Positions 38,818 to 47,120 of a stretch of DNA of 64,000 nucleotides are shown here, piece after piece. Source of the DNA: Sphingopyxis panaciterrulae (GTDB lineage Bacteria; Pseudomonadota; Alphaproteobacteria; Sphingomonadales; Sphingomonadaceae). The first letter of the stretch is position 1, and each line of letters starts with the position of its first letter. A program made the position numbers and the translations under genes. Location of the stretch: assembly GCF_014199295.1 (NCBI RefSeq), contig NZ_JACIJH010000001.1, forward strand, positions 248,001 through 312,000, in the 5' to 3' direction. The notes beneath the pieces are model-generated. The model had not been told where the DNA came from and made no database searches. It saw only the letters and a program-made list of their open reading frames with translations.

Positions 38818-38987
38818 GGCTTGACGACGCTGCCCCCTATGCTGCTGCGCGGGATGGCGCGCCACTGCCGTTCCCAAGTGACAGCGTCATTACATCACGC
38901 ATATGATTCTGACGTCAAGGGGGCATGTGACGCAACATATGGCCGGATTCATCGGCGCATCCCACAGCATCTGGATTCGGCTGTTTC

Positions 38988-39839
38988 ATGCTGACCCGTT
39001 TCGCGCCGAGTCCGACCGGCGAGCTCCACCTCGGCCACGCCTATAGCGCGCTGCTCGCCCACGATGCCGCGCGCCGCGCCGGAGGGCGTTTCCGCCTCCG
39101 TATCGACGATATCGACGGCAGCCGCTCGCGCGAGGCCTATGTCGCGGCGGCGCTCGCCGACCTCGCCTGGCTCGGGATCGATCGGGACGGCCCGCTCCAC
39201 CGCCAGTCGCAGCATCTCGGCGCCTATGACGCGGCGCTTGGCGCGTTGAAGGCGCGGGGCCTCGTCTATCCCTGCTTCTGCACCCGCGCCGATATCGCCG
39301 CCAGCCTCGCCGCGCCGCATGGGCCGGCCGGCGCGGTCTATCCCGGCACCTGCCGTGCCCTCGACGCTGCCGAGCACGCGCGCCGCGTGGCGGGCGAGGC
39401 GCATTGCTGGCGGATCGACATGGCGCGCGCTGTGGCGCGCGCCGGCGATCTGATGTGGGAGGAGGCGGGGCAGGGGATGCGCCGCGCCGACCCGCGTACC
39501 CACGGCGATATCGTCCTCGCGCGCAAGGATGCGCCCGCCAGCTATCATCTCGCGAGCACGCTCGACGATGCCGCGATGGGGGTGACCCATGTGATCCGCG
39601 GCGCCGACCTGATCGCTGCCACCGACGTCCACCGCCTGCTCCAGGCGCTGCTCGGCCTTCCCGTGCCCGTCTATCGTCACCACGCGCTGGTCTGCGGTCC
39701 GGACGGCAGGCGACTCGCCAAGCGGGACGCCGCCGCCGCGCTCGGCGCCCTGCGCGATGGCGGCATCGACGGACATGCGCTCGCCGCCGATCTTCTCGCC
39801 GGGCGCCTTCCCGCTGGATATTCGCTGCGGATGCCCTAA
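38988..39839 (+). CDS. gluQ: Glutamyl-Q tRNA(Asp) synthetase
   Basis: The 283-residue protein is a truncated class I glutamyl-tRNA synthetase: RFAPSPTGELHLGHAYSALL with the HIGH-type motif at residues 4-23, RIDDIDGSRSREAYVAA, CFCTRADIAASLAAPHGP and a KMSKS-like RLAKRDAAAALGAL. It lacks the anticodon-binding half. GluQ enzymes attach glutamate to queuosine in tRNA(Asp). Ten bases later the HIG1 gene begins on the same strand. Confidence 0.95.
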   Translation: MLTRFAPSPTGELHLGHAYSALLAHDAARRAGGRFRLRIDDIDGSRSREAYVAAALADLAWLGIDRDGPLHRQSQHLGAYDAALGALKARGLVYPCFCTRADIAASLAAPHGPAGAVYPGTCRALDAAEHARRVAGEAHCWRIDMARAVARAGDLMWEEAGQGMRRADPRTHGDIVLARKDAPASYHLASTLDDAAMGVTHVIRGADLIAATDVHRLLQALLGLPVPVYRHHALVCGPDGRRLAKRDAAAALGALRDGGIDGHALAADLLAGRLPAGYSLRMP

Positions 39840-39848
39840 ATAGGGGGG

Positions 39849-40073
39849 ATGGAAATCCTGCTCATCCTCGGCGTCGTCGTCTGCGCCGGTCTCGTCCTCT
39901 TCGCGCTCGCGCGCGGCCTCTATCATTTCTCGCAGGGGCACCGCGCGACGACCGAGGGCGCGATCCACGACAATCAGGTGATGCAGAACCGGATGATGAT
40001 GGCCCGCATCAAGTGGCAGGCGATCACGATCATCCTCCTCGTGCTGATCGGCGTGCTCGCGGCCGGCCGCTAG
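39849..40073 (+). CDS. HIG1-domain membrane protein
   Basis: The 74-residue protein has two hydrophobic helices (ILLILGVVVCAGLVLFALA at 3-21 and AITIILLVLIGVLAAGR at the end) around a short loop with QNRMMMARIKWQ. That loop is the HIG1 signature of 'twin transmembrane' proteins such as respiratory supercomplex factors. It is probably linked to cytochrome oxidase function. Confidence 0.85.
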   Translation: MEILLILGVVVCAGLVLFALARGLYHFSQGHRATTEGAIHDNQVMQNRMMMARIKWQAITIILLVLIGVLAAGR

Positions 40074-40102
40074 AGCGCGTGGGTGCCGGGGCGGGATAGA
40101 AT

Positions 40103-40179
40103 CGTCATTGCGAGCGCAGCGAAGCAATCCAGAGCTTGCTGGAACCGCTCTGGATTGCTTCGCTGCGCTCGCAATGACG
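40103..40179. repeat. 33-bp perfect inverted repeat (CGTCATTGCGAGCGCAGCGA type)
   Basis: Arm 40103-40135 is exactly complementary to arm 40147-40179, separated by 11 bases. The word GTCATTGCGAGCGCAGCGAAG is widespread in sphingomonad intergenic DNA. It lies between the HIG1 and adenosyltransferase genes. Confidence 0.85.
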
Positions 40180-40236
40180 GCGGTTATTCCGTCCAGTTTT
40201 ATTGAACGCTAACGCATCGGTTTTCAGGCACGCGCG

Positions 40237-40818
40237 ATGGTCAAACTGAACAAGATCTACACCCGCACCGGCGACGGCGGCACGACCGGACTCGTCGACG
40301 GCTCGCGCATCGCCAAATCGGCGCCGCTGATGGCGGCGGTCGGCGATGTCGACGAAGCGAACAGCGCGGTCGGCCTCGCGGTCGCCGCGCTGTCCGCGGA
40401 CAGCGGCGAGGCGGCGATGCTCGCGCGCATCCAGAACGAGCTGTTCGACCTCGGCGCCGACCTTGCCACTCCCGCCGATGCCGAACACGGCTTCGGCCCG
40501 CACGACATGGCGCTGCGCATCGTCCCGGCGCAGATCGCGCGGCTGGAGGCGGAGATCGACGCGATGAACGCCGCGCTCGCACCGCTCACCAGCTTCATCC
40601 TGCCGGGCGGGACAGAGGCGGCCGCCCGCCTCCACCTCGCGCGCGCGGTCGCGCGCCGCGCCGAGCGCGCCGCGGTCGCGGCGGGGGAGGCGCGCGACCT
40701 CAACCCGCTCGCGCTCGCCTATCTCAACCGCCTCTCCGATCATCTCTTCGTGATGACGCGCCACATCAACGCGGCGGCGGGCGGCGACATCCTCTGGAAA
40801 CCCGGCGCCACGCGCTGA
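40237..40818 (+). CDS. Cob(I)yrinic acid a,c-diamide adenosyltransferase, PduO type
   Basis: The 193-residue enzyme starts MVKLNKIYTRTGDGGTTGLV with the ATP motif TRTGDGGTTGL, then VGDVDEANSAVGLAVAAL, LPGGTEAAARLHLARAVARR with RAERAAVA, and YLNRLSDHLFVMTR. It makes adenosylcobalamin, needed for methylmalonyl-CoA mutase, which disposes of the propionyl-CoA formed by the valine operon in this window. No cobalamin riboswitch is visible upstream. Confidence 0.94.
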   Translation: MVKLNKIYTRTGDGGTTGLVDGSRIAKSAPLMAAVGDVDEANSAVGLAVAALSADSGEAAMLARIQNELFDLGADLATPADAEHGFGPHDMALRIVPAQIARLEAEIDAMNAALAPLTSFILPGGTEAAARLHLARAVARRAERAAVAAGEARDLNPLALAYLNRLSDHLFVMTRHINAAAGGDILWKPGATR

Positions 40819-40847
40819 CGCAATGATCCTGCGGTGGTGCGCGGTTT

Positions 40848-40982
40848 GGATTTGGAAGGGGCCATTCCCAGTCTCGTCACCCCGGACTTGATCCGGGGTC
40901 CCGCTTTTCCACCGTGCTTAGCGGGACCCCGGATCAAGTCCGGGGTGACGAAGAAAGCAAAATCGCGCTCCTGCTTTCAAAC
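40848..40982. repeat. Composite palindromic repeat, full copy 2
   Basis: The core 40875-40950 has perfect 30-base arms (CGTCACCCCGGACTTGATCC... and its complement). The left flank GGATTTGGAAGGGGCCATTC and the right flank beginning GAAGAAAGCAAAATCGCGCT, ending CTTTCAAAC, reappear inverted at 57114-57246 and in part at 3179-3310. Confidence 0.85.
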
Positions 40983-40994
40983 CGCGCCACTAAT

Positions 40995-41009
40995 GTTCCT
41001 CATATGTTC
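40995..41009 (+). promoter_or_regulatory. LexA-type box upstream of egtB
   Basis: GTTC-CTCATAT-GTTC matches GTTC-N7-GTTC and also agrees with the imuA box beyond the core (ATGTTC, three pyrimidines, ATATGTTCT). It lies 74 bases before egtB and there is no other gene it could serve: the gene on its other side points toward it. Function is inferred. Confidence 0.6.
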
Positions 41010-41082
41010 TGGACAATCACCCCACGCCCGCCCATAATCCCTCGCTCGCGAAACCGAATCGCCGCTGGGGGATTGTTCCGAT

Positions 41083-42399
41083 ATGGCCAGCCGAACCGAT
41101 GCTTCGCCCGCCGTCGCTGCCGATCAGGTCGCGGAGCTGGCCCGGCGCTTCGCTGCGACACGCGCCCTCTCGCAGGACCTCGCCGCGTCGCTGTCCGACG
41201 CCGATGCGAGCGCGCAGTCGATGCCCGACGCATCGCCCGCCAAATGGCATCTCGCGCACACGAGCTGGTTCTTCGAAACCTTCGTGCTGCGCGACCATGC
41301 GCCCGGCTATCGCCTGTTCGACGATCGCTACCCCTATCTCTTCAACAGCTATTATGAGGCCGAGGGGCCGCGCCACGCCCGCCCGCAGCGCGGCCTGCTG
41401 ACCCGCCCCTCGCTGGACGCGGTGCGCGCATGGCGGGCGCATGTCGACGCTGCGGTGCGGGATGCGCTGCCCGGCCTGTCGCCCGCCGCGCGATCGCTCG
41501 TCGAGCTTGGCATCCATCACGAACAGCAGCATCAGGAATTGCTGCTCACCGACATCCAGCATCTCTTCGCGCAGAACCCGCTCGGCCCGGCGGTCTGGCC
41601 GGTCGACGAAACCGCATTTGCGAGTGAAGTTGCACGATTTTCCGCGGGCTTTCCGTCCGCACCCGACCCGGCGGCGGCGATGCGCTGGGTCCGCGGCGCC
41701 GAGGGCGTCGTGGATATCGGCCATGCGGGCGACGGCTTCGCATTCGACTGTGAAGGTCCGCGCTTTTCCGTGCTTCTGACGCCGCATGCCCTTGCCAGCC
41801 GTCCGGTGACCAACGGCGAGTGGCGGGCGTTCATCGCCGACGGCGGCTATCGCACCGCCTCGCTCTGGCTCAGCGACGGTTGGGCCTGGGTGCAGGCGGA
41901 GGGGATCGACGCGCCACTCTATTGGGACGGCGACCGGCACTTCACCCTGTCAGGGTGGCAGGCGATCGATCCCTCTGCGCCGGTCGCCCACATCAGCTTC
42001 TACGAAGCCGATGCCTTCGCGAGCTGGGCCGGCGCGCGCCTGCCGACCGAGGTCGAGTGGGAGGCGGCGGCGGCCTCGCTCGATCCGCACGGCGGACAGC
42101 AGCTCGATGCCGCCGGTCCGGCCCATCCCACCGCCGCGTCGGCAGCCGACACGTTGCTGCAACAGATGTTCGGCAGCGTGTGGGAATGGACCGGCAGCGC
42201 CTATCGTCCCTATCCGGGCTTCCGTCCCGCCCCCGGCGCGGTGGGCGAATATAATGGCAAGTTCATGAGCGGCCAGTTCGTGCTTCGCGGCGGAAGCTGC
42301 GCGACGCCGCGCGGCCATATGCGGGCCTCCTACCGCAATTTCTTCCACCCCCACCAGCGCTGGCAATTCACCGGCCTGCGTCTCGCCAAGGATCTCTGA
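41083..42399 (+). CDS. egtB: EgtB, ergothioneine biosynthesis sulfoxide synthase
   Basis: The 438-residue protein has an N-terminal DinB-like domain with the iron-binding histidines H59 (WHLAHTSWFFE) and H146/H150 (HHEQQHQELLLTD), and a C-terminal formylglycine-generating-enzyme-like domain (PVTNGEWRAFIADGGYRTAS, RLPTEVEWEAAAAS, VWEWTGSAYRPYPGF, FVLRGGSCATPRGHMRASYR). It joins hercynine to a thiol with oxygen. egtD follows after 3 bases. A LexA-type box stands upstream. Confidence 0.95.
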   Translation: MASRTDASPAVAADQVAELARRFAATRALSQDLAASLSDADASAQSMPDASPAKWHLAHTSWFFETFVLRDHAPGYRLFDDRYPYLFNSYYEAEGPRHARPQRGLLTRPSLDAVRAWRAHVDAAVRDALPGLSPAARSLVELGIHHEQQHQELLLTDIQHLFAQNPLGPAVWPVDETAFASEVARFSAGFPSAPDPAAAMRWVRGAEGVVDIGHAGDGFAFDCEGPRFSVLLTPHALASRPVTNGEWRAFIADGGYRTASLWLSDGWAWVQAEGIDAPLYWDGDRHFTLSGWQAIDPSAPVAHISFYEADAFASWAGARLPTEVEWEAAAASLDPHGGQQLDAAGPAHPTAASAADTLLQQMFGSVWEWTGSAYRPYPGFRPAPGAVGEYNGKFMSGQFVLRGGSCATPRGHMRASYRNFFHPHQRWQFTGLRLAKDL

Positions 42400-42402
42400 A
42401 CC

Positions 42403-43389
42403 ATGGGCGTCGTGCGTCAACTTCGTCAAGTTTCGGCCGACAACGACGGCATCGATCTCGCCTTCCGCGCCGACGTCCGCGCCGGACTGACGCAGGCGCA
42501 AAAGGCGATTCCGGCGCGCTGGTTCTACGACGCGACCGGCTCGGCGCTGTTCGAGGACATCACTGCGCTCCCCGAATATTATCCGACCCGCAGCGAAACC
42601 GATCTGCTGCAACGCCACGCCGCGGCGATCGCGGCAGCGATCGGCCCCGGCCGCGCGGTCGTCGAACTCGGCTCGGGCAGCTCGACCAAGACGCCGCTGC
42701 TGCTCGAGGCGATCGCTCCCGCCGCCTATGTTCCGGTCGACATTTCGGGCGATTTCCTGCGGGGCAGCGCCATGGCGCTCGCGGCGCGTTTTCCGGGTCT
42801 GCCCATCTATCCGGTCGAGGCCGATTTCATGCAGGCGGTCGATCTGCCGCGCGAGATCGCCGCTCTGCCGAAGCTCGGCTTCTTCCCCGGATCGACGATC
42901 GGCAATATGGTCGCGCGCACGGCGGTCGACCTGCTCAGGAACTGGCGGGGGTCGCTCGGCGACGGGTCGCTGTTGCTGATCGGCGTCGACCGGATCAAGG
43001 ATGTCGAAACGCTGATCGCCGCCTATGACGACCCGGCCGGGGTCACCGCGGCGTTCAACCTCAACCTGCTCGAACGCATCAACCGCGAACTGGACGGCAC
43101 CATCCCGGTCGAGAATTTCAGCCACCGTGCCGTCTGGAACGACATTTATGCGCGGATCGAGATGCATCTCGTCGCCGCCTGCGCCATGGATTTCCAGGTC
43201 GACGGGCGCGCCTATCATATGGCGAAGGGCGAGACGATCCACAGCGAAAACAGCCACAAATATGGCCCGCGCGACGCGAACCTGCTGCTCCGCGCCGGCG
43301 GCTGGACCCCGCTCGCGACCTGGGACGACGCCGATCCGGCCTTCGCGCTGATTCTTGCCGAAGCCACCGCCTTCCGCTCCGCCCCTTGA
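42403..43389 (+). CDS. egtD: EgtD, histidine N-alpha-methyltransferase
   Basis: The 328-residue protein shows the EgtD pattern: IPARWFYDATGSALFEDITA, LPEYYPTRSETDLLQRHAAA, SAM-binding VVELGSGSSTKTPLLLEAIA, FFPGSTIGNM and the histidine-site region GETIHSENSHKY. It trimethylates histidine to hercynine, the EgtB substrate. No egtA, egtC or egtE is present, which fits the short EgtB/EgtD route common in Proteobacteria. Confidence 0.96.
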   Translation: MGVVRQLRQVSADNDGIDLAFRADVRAGLTQAQKAIPARWFYDATGSALFEDITALPEYYPTRSETDLLQRHAAAIAAAIGPGRAVVELGSGSSTKTPLLLEAIAPAAYVPVDISGDFLRGSAMALAARFPGLPIYPVEADFMQAVDLPREIAALPKLGFFPGSTIGNMVARTAVDLLRNWRGSLGDGSLLLIGVDRIKDVETLIAAYDDPAGVTAAFNLNLLERINRELDGTIPVENFSHRAVWNDIYARIEMHLVAACAMDFQVDGRAYHMAKGETIHSENSHKYGPRDANLLLRAGGWTPLATWDDADPAFALILAEATAFRSAP

Positions 43390-43445
43390 CGGGCGGGCTC
43401 GAAGCCGTAGGTGCGCAGGCACATGGTTCAGCGAAAGGGCAGCAT

Positions 43446-44312
43446 ATGATCGTCGGCATCATCGGGGCAGGGCAAATGGGCGCGGGCATTGCCCAGGTCT
43501 CGGCAGGCGCTGGACATGATGTCCTGCTGTCCGACATCGACTTCGCGCGCGCCGAAGCGGGCAAGGCCGGCATCGCTAAGGCGCTTGGCCGTCTCGTCGC
43601 CAGGGAGAAGATGGGTCAGGCCGACGCCGACGCGCTGCTCGCTCGCATCACCCCCGTTGCCGACCACGCCGCCTTCGCCCCAGCCGAGCTGGTGATCGAG
43701 GCGGCGACCGAGCGCGAGGAGATCAAGCGCGCGATCTTCGCCAGCGTCGGCGCGCACCTCTCCGACACCGCGATCCTCGCGACCAACACCAGTTCGATTC
43801 CGATCACCCGCCTCGCGCAGGCGTCGCCCGACCCGGCGCGCTTCATCGGCGTCCATTTCTTCAATCCGGTGCCCGTGATGGGGCTGATCGAACTGATCCG
43901 CGGCCTCGCGACGAGCGACGCGACCCTCGCCGCGGTCGAGGCGTTCGGGCGCGGCCTCGGCAAGGAAATCGTCCACGCCAACGACGCGCCGGGCTTCATC
44001 GTCAACCGCGTGCTGATGCCGCTGATCAACGAGGCGGTGTTCGCATTGGGTGAGGGCGTGGCGACGATGCAGGACATCGACACCGGCTGCCGCCTCGGCC
44101 TCAACCACCCGATGGGCCCGATCACCCTCGCCGACTTCATCGGTCTCGACACCTGCCTCGAGATCATCCGCGTCCTCCACAACGGCACCGGCGACCCCAA
44201 ATTCCGCCCGGCGCCGCTGCTCGTCCAATATGTCGAGGCCGGCTGGGTCGGCAAAAAGGCCGGCCGCGGCTTCTATGACTGGACGGGACCGGAACCCGTG
44301 CCGACGCGGTGA
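43446..44312 (+). CDS. 3-Hydroxybutyryl-CoA dehydrogenase
   Basis: The 288-residue protein starts MIVGIIGAGQMGAGIAQVSA, the NAD fingerprint, followed by LATNTSSIPITRLAQASPDP, RFIGVHFFNPVPVMGLIELI with the catalytic histidine, DAPGFIVNRVLMPLINEAVF and CRLGLNHPMGPITLADFIGL. Length and motifs are those of stand-alone short-chain enzymes (PaaH/Hbd). The start at 43446 is fixed by the fingerprint and an AAGGG site. It follows egtD by 56 bases. Confidence 0.94.
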   Translation: MIVGIIGAGQMGAGIAQVSAGAGHDVLLSDIDFARAEAGKAGIAKALGRLVAREKMGQADADALLARITPVADHAAFAPAELVIEAATEREEIKRAIFASVGAHLSDTAILATNTSSIPITRLAQASPDPARFIGVHFFNPVPVMGLIELIRGLATSDATLAAVEAFGRGLGKEIVHANDAPGFIVNRVLMPLINEAVFALGEGVATMQDIDTGCRLGLNHPMGPITLADFIGLDTCLEIIRVLHNGTGDPKFRPAPLLVQYVEAGWVGKKAGRGFYDWTGPEPVPTR

Positions 44313-44366
44313 GCCTTTTCGGGAGCTAGACGTTGATCTTCTGACGAAGAAACGGAGAAAAAGGGC

Positions 44367-44855
44367 ATGAGCAACAGGGCTTTATGGGTATTGGGCTCAG
44401 TGCTGTTCGGCCTTGCGGTTCCGGCGCAGGCGCAGCAGGGCGCGCCCGAGGACCCGACGCTCAAGAAGACCGGCGATTCGGTCACCGAGCCTTTCGACGG
44501 CAAGGAAGTGCCCGAAAAGCTGCTGGCTATCCAGGACGATCCCTATTCGCTCGCCGGCCTTCGCAAATGCGCCGCGATCATCCGCGAGGTACGGGAACTC
44601 GACGCCGTGCTCGGCCCCGACGTCAATCAGCAGGTCGACAAGAGCCTCGCCAAAAAGCGCGAGGAGACCGCGGGCCGCGTCGCGGGCACCGTCGCCGGGT
44701 CCCTCATCCCCTTCGGCGGGCTGATCGGCGAGGTCACCGGCGCCAATGCCGAACGGCGGCGCTATGCGGCGGCGATCTATGCCGGTACGGTGCGGCGCGG
44801 CTTCCTGAAGGGCGTCGGACTCGAACGCGGCTGCAAGGCGCCGGCGCGCCCCTGA
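44367..44855 (+). CDS. Exported protein of unknown function
   Basis: The 162-residue product begins MSNRALWVLGSVLFGLAVPA followed by QAQQG, a Sec signal peptide. The mature protein has a polar helical middle (GLRKCAAIIREVRELDAVLG), a Gly-rich hydrophobic hairpin (VAGTVAGSLIPFGGLIGEVT) suggestive of a glycine-zipper, and a cysteine near each end of the domain. No family is recognised. Ribosome site AAGGG is close upstream. Confidence 0.78.
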   Translation: MSNRALWVLGSVLFGLAVPAQAQQGAPEDPTLKKTGDSVTEPFDGKEVPEKLLAIQDDPYSLAGLRKCAAIIREVRELDAVLGPDVNQQVDKSLAKKREETAGRVAGTVAGSLIPFGGLIGEVTGANAERRRYAAAIYAGTVRRGFLKGVGLERGCKAPARP

Positions 44856-44889
44856 ACCGGGGAACGCATCGAGGAAGGGGGAAGGAAAC

Positions 44890-46032
44890 ATGAAAGTCAC
44901 CAACATCCGCCCGTTCCGCATCGCCGTGCCGCAGGTGATGATCGACGATCTCGGGGCCCGCCTCGCCGCGACGCGCTGGCCGGAGAAGGAGACCGTCGAC
45001 GATTGGGACCAAGGCGTTCCGCTCGCCTATGCGCAGGAACTGGCAGCCTATTGGCGGGACCGTCACGACTGGCGCCGGGTCGAGGCGCGGCTGAACGCGC
45101 TGCCCAATTTCCTCGCCACGGTCGACGGGCTCGACATCCATTTCCTCCATATCCCCTCGGCCAATCCCGCGGCGCGGCCGCTGATCCTGACCCACGGCTG
45201 GCCGGGGTCGGTGCTCGAATTCCTCGACGTGATCGAGCCCTTGTCGGCGGACTTCCATCTCGTGATCCCGTCGCTTCCCGGCTACGGCTTTTCGGGCAAG
45301 CCCGATGTCGCCAAATGGAGCGTCGAGCATATCGCCGCGGCGTGGGACGCGCTGATGCTGGCGCTCGGCTACGACCGCTATTTCGCACAGGGCGGCGACT
45401 GGGGCAGCGCAGTGACCTGCGCGATCGGGGTGGCGCATGGCGATCATTGCGCGGGCATCCACGTCAACATGGTGGTCGGCGCGCCGCCGCCGGAGTTGAT
45501 GGCCGATCTCACCGACACCGAAAAAGCCTATCTCGCGCGCTTCCAATGGTATCAGGCGAAGGACAGCGGCTATTCGACGCAGCAGGCGACGCGGCCGCAG
45601 ACCATCGGCTATGCGCTGACCGACTCACCCGCCGGGCAGATGGCCTGGATCGTCGAGAAATATCATGGCTGGACCGATTGCGGGCACCAGCCGGGCGGCC
45701 AGTCGATCGGCGGCCATCCCGAAAATGCGTTGTCCCGTGACGCGATGCTCGACACGGTCAGCCTTTACTGGTTCACCGCCAGCGCCGCCTCGTCGGCGCG
45801 GCTCTACTGGCACAGCTTCCGCAGCTTCGTCGCCGGCGCAATCCATGTGCCGACCGCGTGCAGCCTGTTCCCGAACGAGATCATGCGCCTGTCGCGGCGC
45901 TGGGCCGACCGGCGCTATCGCAACATCGTCCACTGGAACGAGTTGGACAAGGGCGGCCATTTCGCTGCCTGGGAACAGTCCGAATTGTTCGTCGCCGAAC
46001 TGCGCGCCGCTTTCGCGCTGATGACGCTCTGA
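44890..46032 (+). CDS. Epoxide hydrolase (alpha/beta hydrolase with EHN domain)
   Basis: The 380-residue protein has the N-terminal EHN region (IRPFRIAVPQVMIDDLGARL, WRRVEARLNALPNFLATVDG), oxyanion motif LILTHGWPGSVLEFLDVI, nucleophile aspartate in YFAQGGDWGSAVTCAIG, and the final histidine in ELDKGGHFAAWEQSELF. This is the juvenile-hormone/microsomal epoxide hydrolase branch. There is no signal peptide. It may detoxify or degrade epoxides; natural substrate unknown. Confidence 0.93.
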   Translation: MKVTNIRPFRIAVPQVMIDDLGARLAATRWPEKETVDDWDQGVPLAYAQELAAYWRDRHDWRRVEARLNALPNFLATVDGLDIHFLHIPSANPAARPLILTHGWPGSVLEFLDVIEPLSADFHLVIPSLPGYGFSGKPDVAKWSVEHIAAAWDALMLALGYDRYFAQGGDWGSAVTCAIGVAHGDHCAGIHVNMVVGAPPPELMADLTDTEKAYLARFQWYQAKDSGYSTQQATRPQTIGYALTDSPAGQMAWIVEKYHGWTDCGHQPGGQSIGGHPENALSRDAMLDTVSLYWFTASAASSARLYWHSFRSFVAGAIHVPTACSLFPNEIMRLSRRWADRRYRNIVHWNELDKGGHFAAWEQSELFVAELRAAFALMTL

Positions 46033-46356
46033 TCAGAGCGGCGTCATCACCACCCGACAGCTTTCGGGCGCGGTGCGCGCGGCGGTGTTCCACGTCACCT
46101 GATTGCCGTTGCGCGCGAGCCGGGCGCCGGTCTTATTCTCATAGATCCGGCCGCGATTCGACGGTGTCGACTTGAGCACGACCGTCTGGCGCCCGTTGAC
46201 GCGGACGATCGCGCCGTCGCCGACATAATCGACCTTCAGCCGTGTGCCGGCGCTGCATTCATAGGTCGTGCCGGTGTTTCGCGGCGGCACCGACGCACAG
46301 CCCGCGACGGCGAGGGTCGTCGCAGCGACAACGGCGACGGGCAAGGTCTTGAACAT
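46033..46356 (-). CDS. MliC-like membrane-bound lysozyme inhibitor lipoprotein
   Basis: The 107-residue protein starts MFKTLPVAVVAATTLAVAGC, a lipoprotein signal with lipobox VAGC. The domain has YECSAGTRLKVDYVGDGAIV, then RVNGRQTVVLKSTPSNRGRI and a GARLARNGNQVTWN segment with a late cysteine. This order (YxC, strand, xGxxxxL, sG.rY.., fW) matches MliC inhibitors of c-type lysozyme. It lies 13 bases after the crystallin-type gene, so they are probably co-transcribed. Confidence 0.78.
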   Translation of the reverse strand: MFKTLPVAVVAATTLAVAGCASVPPRNTGTTYECSAGTRLKVDYVGDGAIVRVNGRQTVVLKSTPSNRGRIYENKTGARLARNGNQVTWNTAARTAPESCRVVMTPL

Positions 46357-46369
46357 CTCTGTCACCCCT

Positions 46370-46978
46370 TCAATAGCCCGACCGGACGCAGAGCACGTCG
46401 GCCAGATAGACGCGGCCCTGGATCGTTTCCATATGTTCGCGGGCCGACCCGTTCCAGCCGATCGAGCGGCACCAGCTATCGGCCGTGCGCGCCGCGCAAC
46501 TGGCGGTCGCGCTGCCGGTGCAGGCGAGGACCCGCGTCCCGCGCGTCGTCGGCTGGGTGTGGAATTCGGCGAAATTGCCGCGGACGCTCTGGTCATTCGT
46601 GGGCGGAGCGGGATAGCCGTCGCTGCCGCCGACCGGTCGCATCGACCGGACCGTGATTCCGCGCAGGATATTGCCGAGCATCGGCGTGTCGCGATCGACG
46701 GTGCGGCAGGTGCCGCGAAAGCGCGTCTTCTCGCACAGTTCCCACGCCCCACTTGCGACGCGCACCGAATTGACCGGCCAGGCGAGGCCGAGGTTCGGTT
46801 TCTCCTCGCCGATGAAGACCGCGGGGCCGCGATAGGCGGCGTCGCGATAGATGGTCGCCTCGGCCGGCCGATACATCCTGTCCTGCTGCGGTTGCTGGGC
46901 GCTCGAACTGACGAGCGCCCCGGCGCCCAGGCTCGCCGCCACGGCGGCCACGATCGACAAACGAACTACGCCCTTCAT
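46370..46978 (-). CDS. Secreted beta/gamma-crystallin-family protein
   Basis: The 202-residue product has a signal peptide (MKGVVRLSIVAAVAASLGAG). One beta/gamma-crystallin repeat pair is visible: ATIYRDAAYRGPAVFIGEEK with the Tyr-x-x-x-x-Tyr-x-Gly corner, then SVRVASGAWELCEKTRFRGT CRTVDRDTP. A cysteine-rich C-terminal part (ACTGSATASCAARTADSWCR) follows. Crystallin-type folds often bind calcium and stabilise secreted proteins. Function is unknown. Confidence 0.75.
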   Translation of the reverse strand: MKGVVRLSIVAAVAASLGAGALVSSSAQQPQQDRMYRPAEATIYRDAAYRGPAVFIGEEKPNLGLAWPVNSVRVASGAWELCEKTRFRGTCRTVDRDTPMLGNILRGITVRSMRPVGGSDGYPAPPTNDQSVRGNFAEFHTQPTTRGTRVLACTGSATASCAARTADSWCRSIGWNGSAREHMETIQGRVYLADVLCVRSGY

Positions 46979-47120
46979 GCGCCTTCCCCTGCTGTCTGCA
47001 AAAGCGACCTTGGGATTCGCTATCGTTCTGGTTTGTGGCGCAGAGTTTACGGCAAGCCCGGCCTATGCGCAAAGACAATCGAAGCGCTGCGCGCGCCACC
47101 GTTAACCAAGAGAGGCGGAG

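Noticed and set aside
40180-40236. Cobalamin riboswitch before the adenosyltransferase gene
   Set aside because: The upstream region is short and mostly a hairpin repeat; no B12-box-like GCCACTG element was found.
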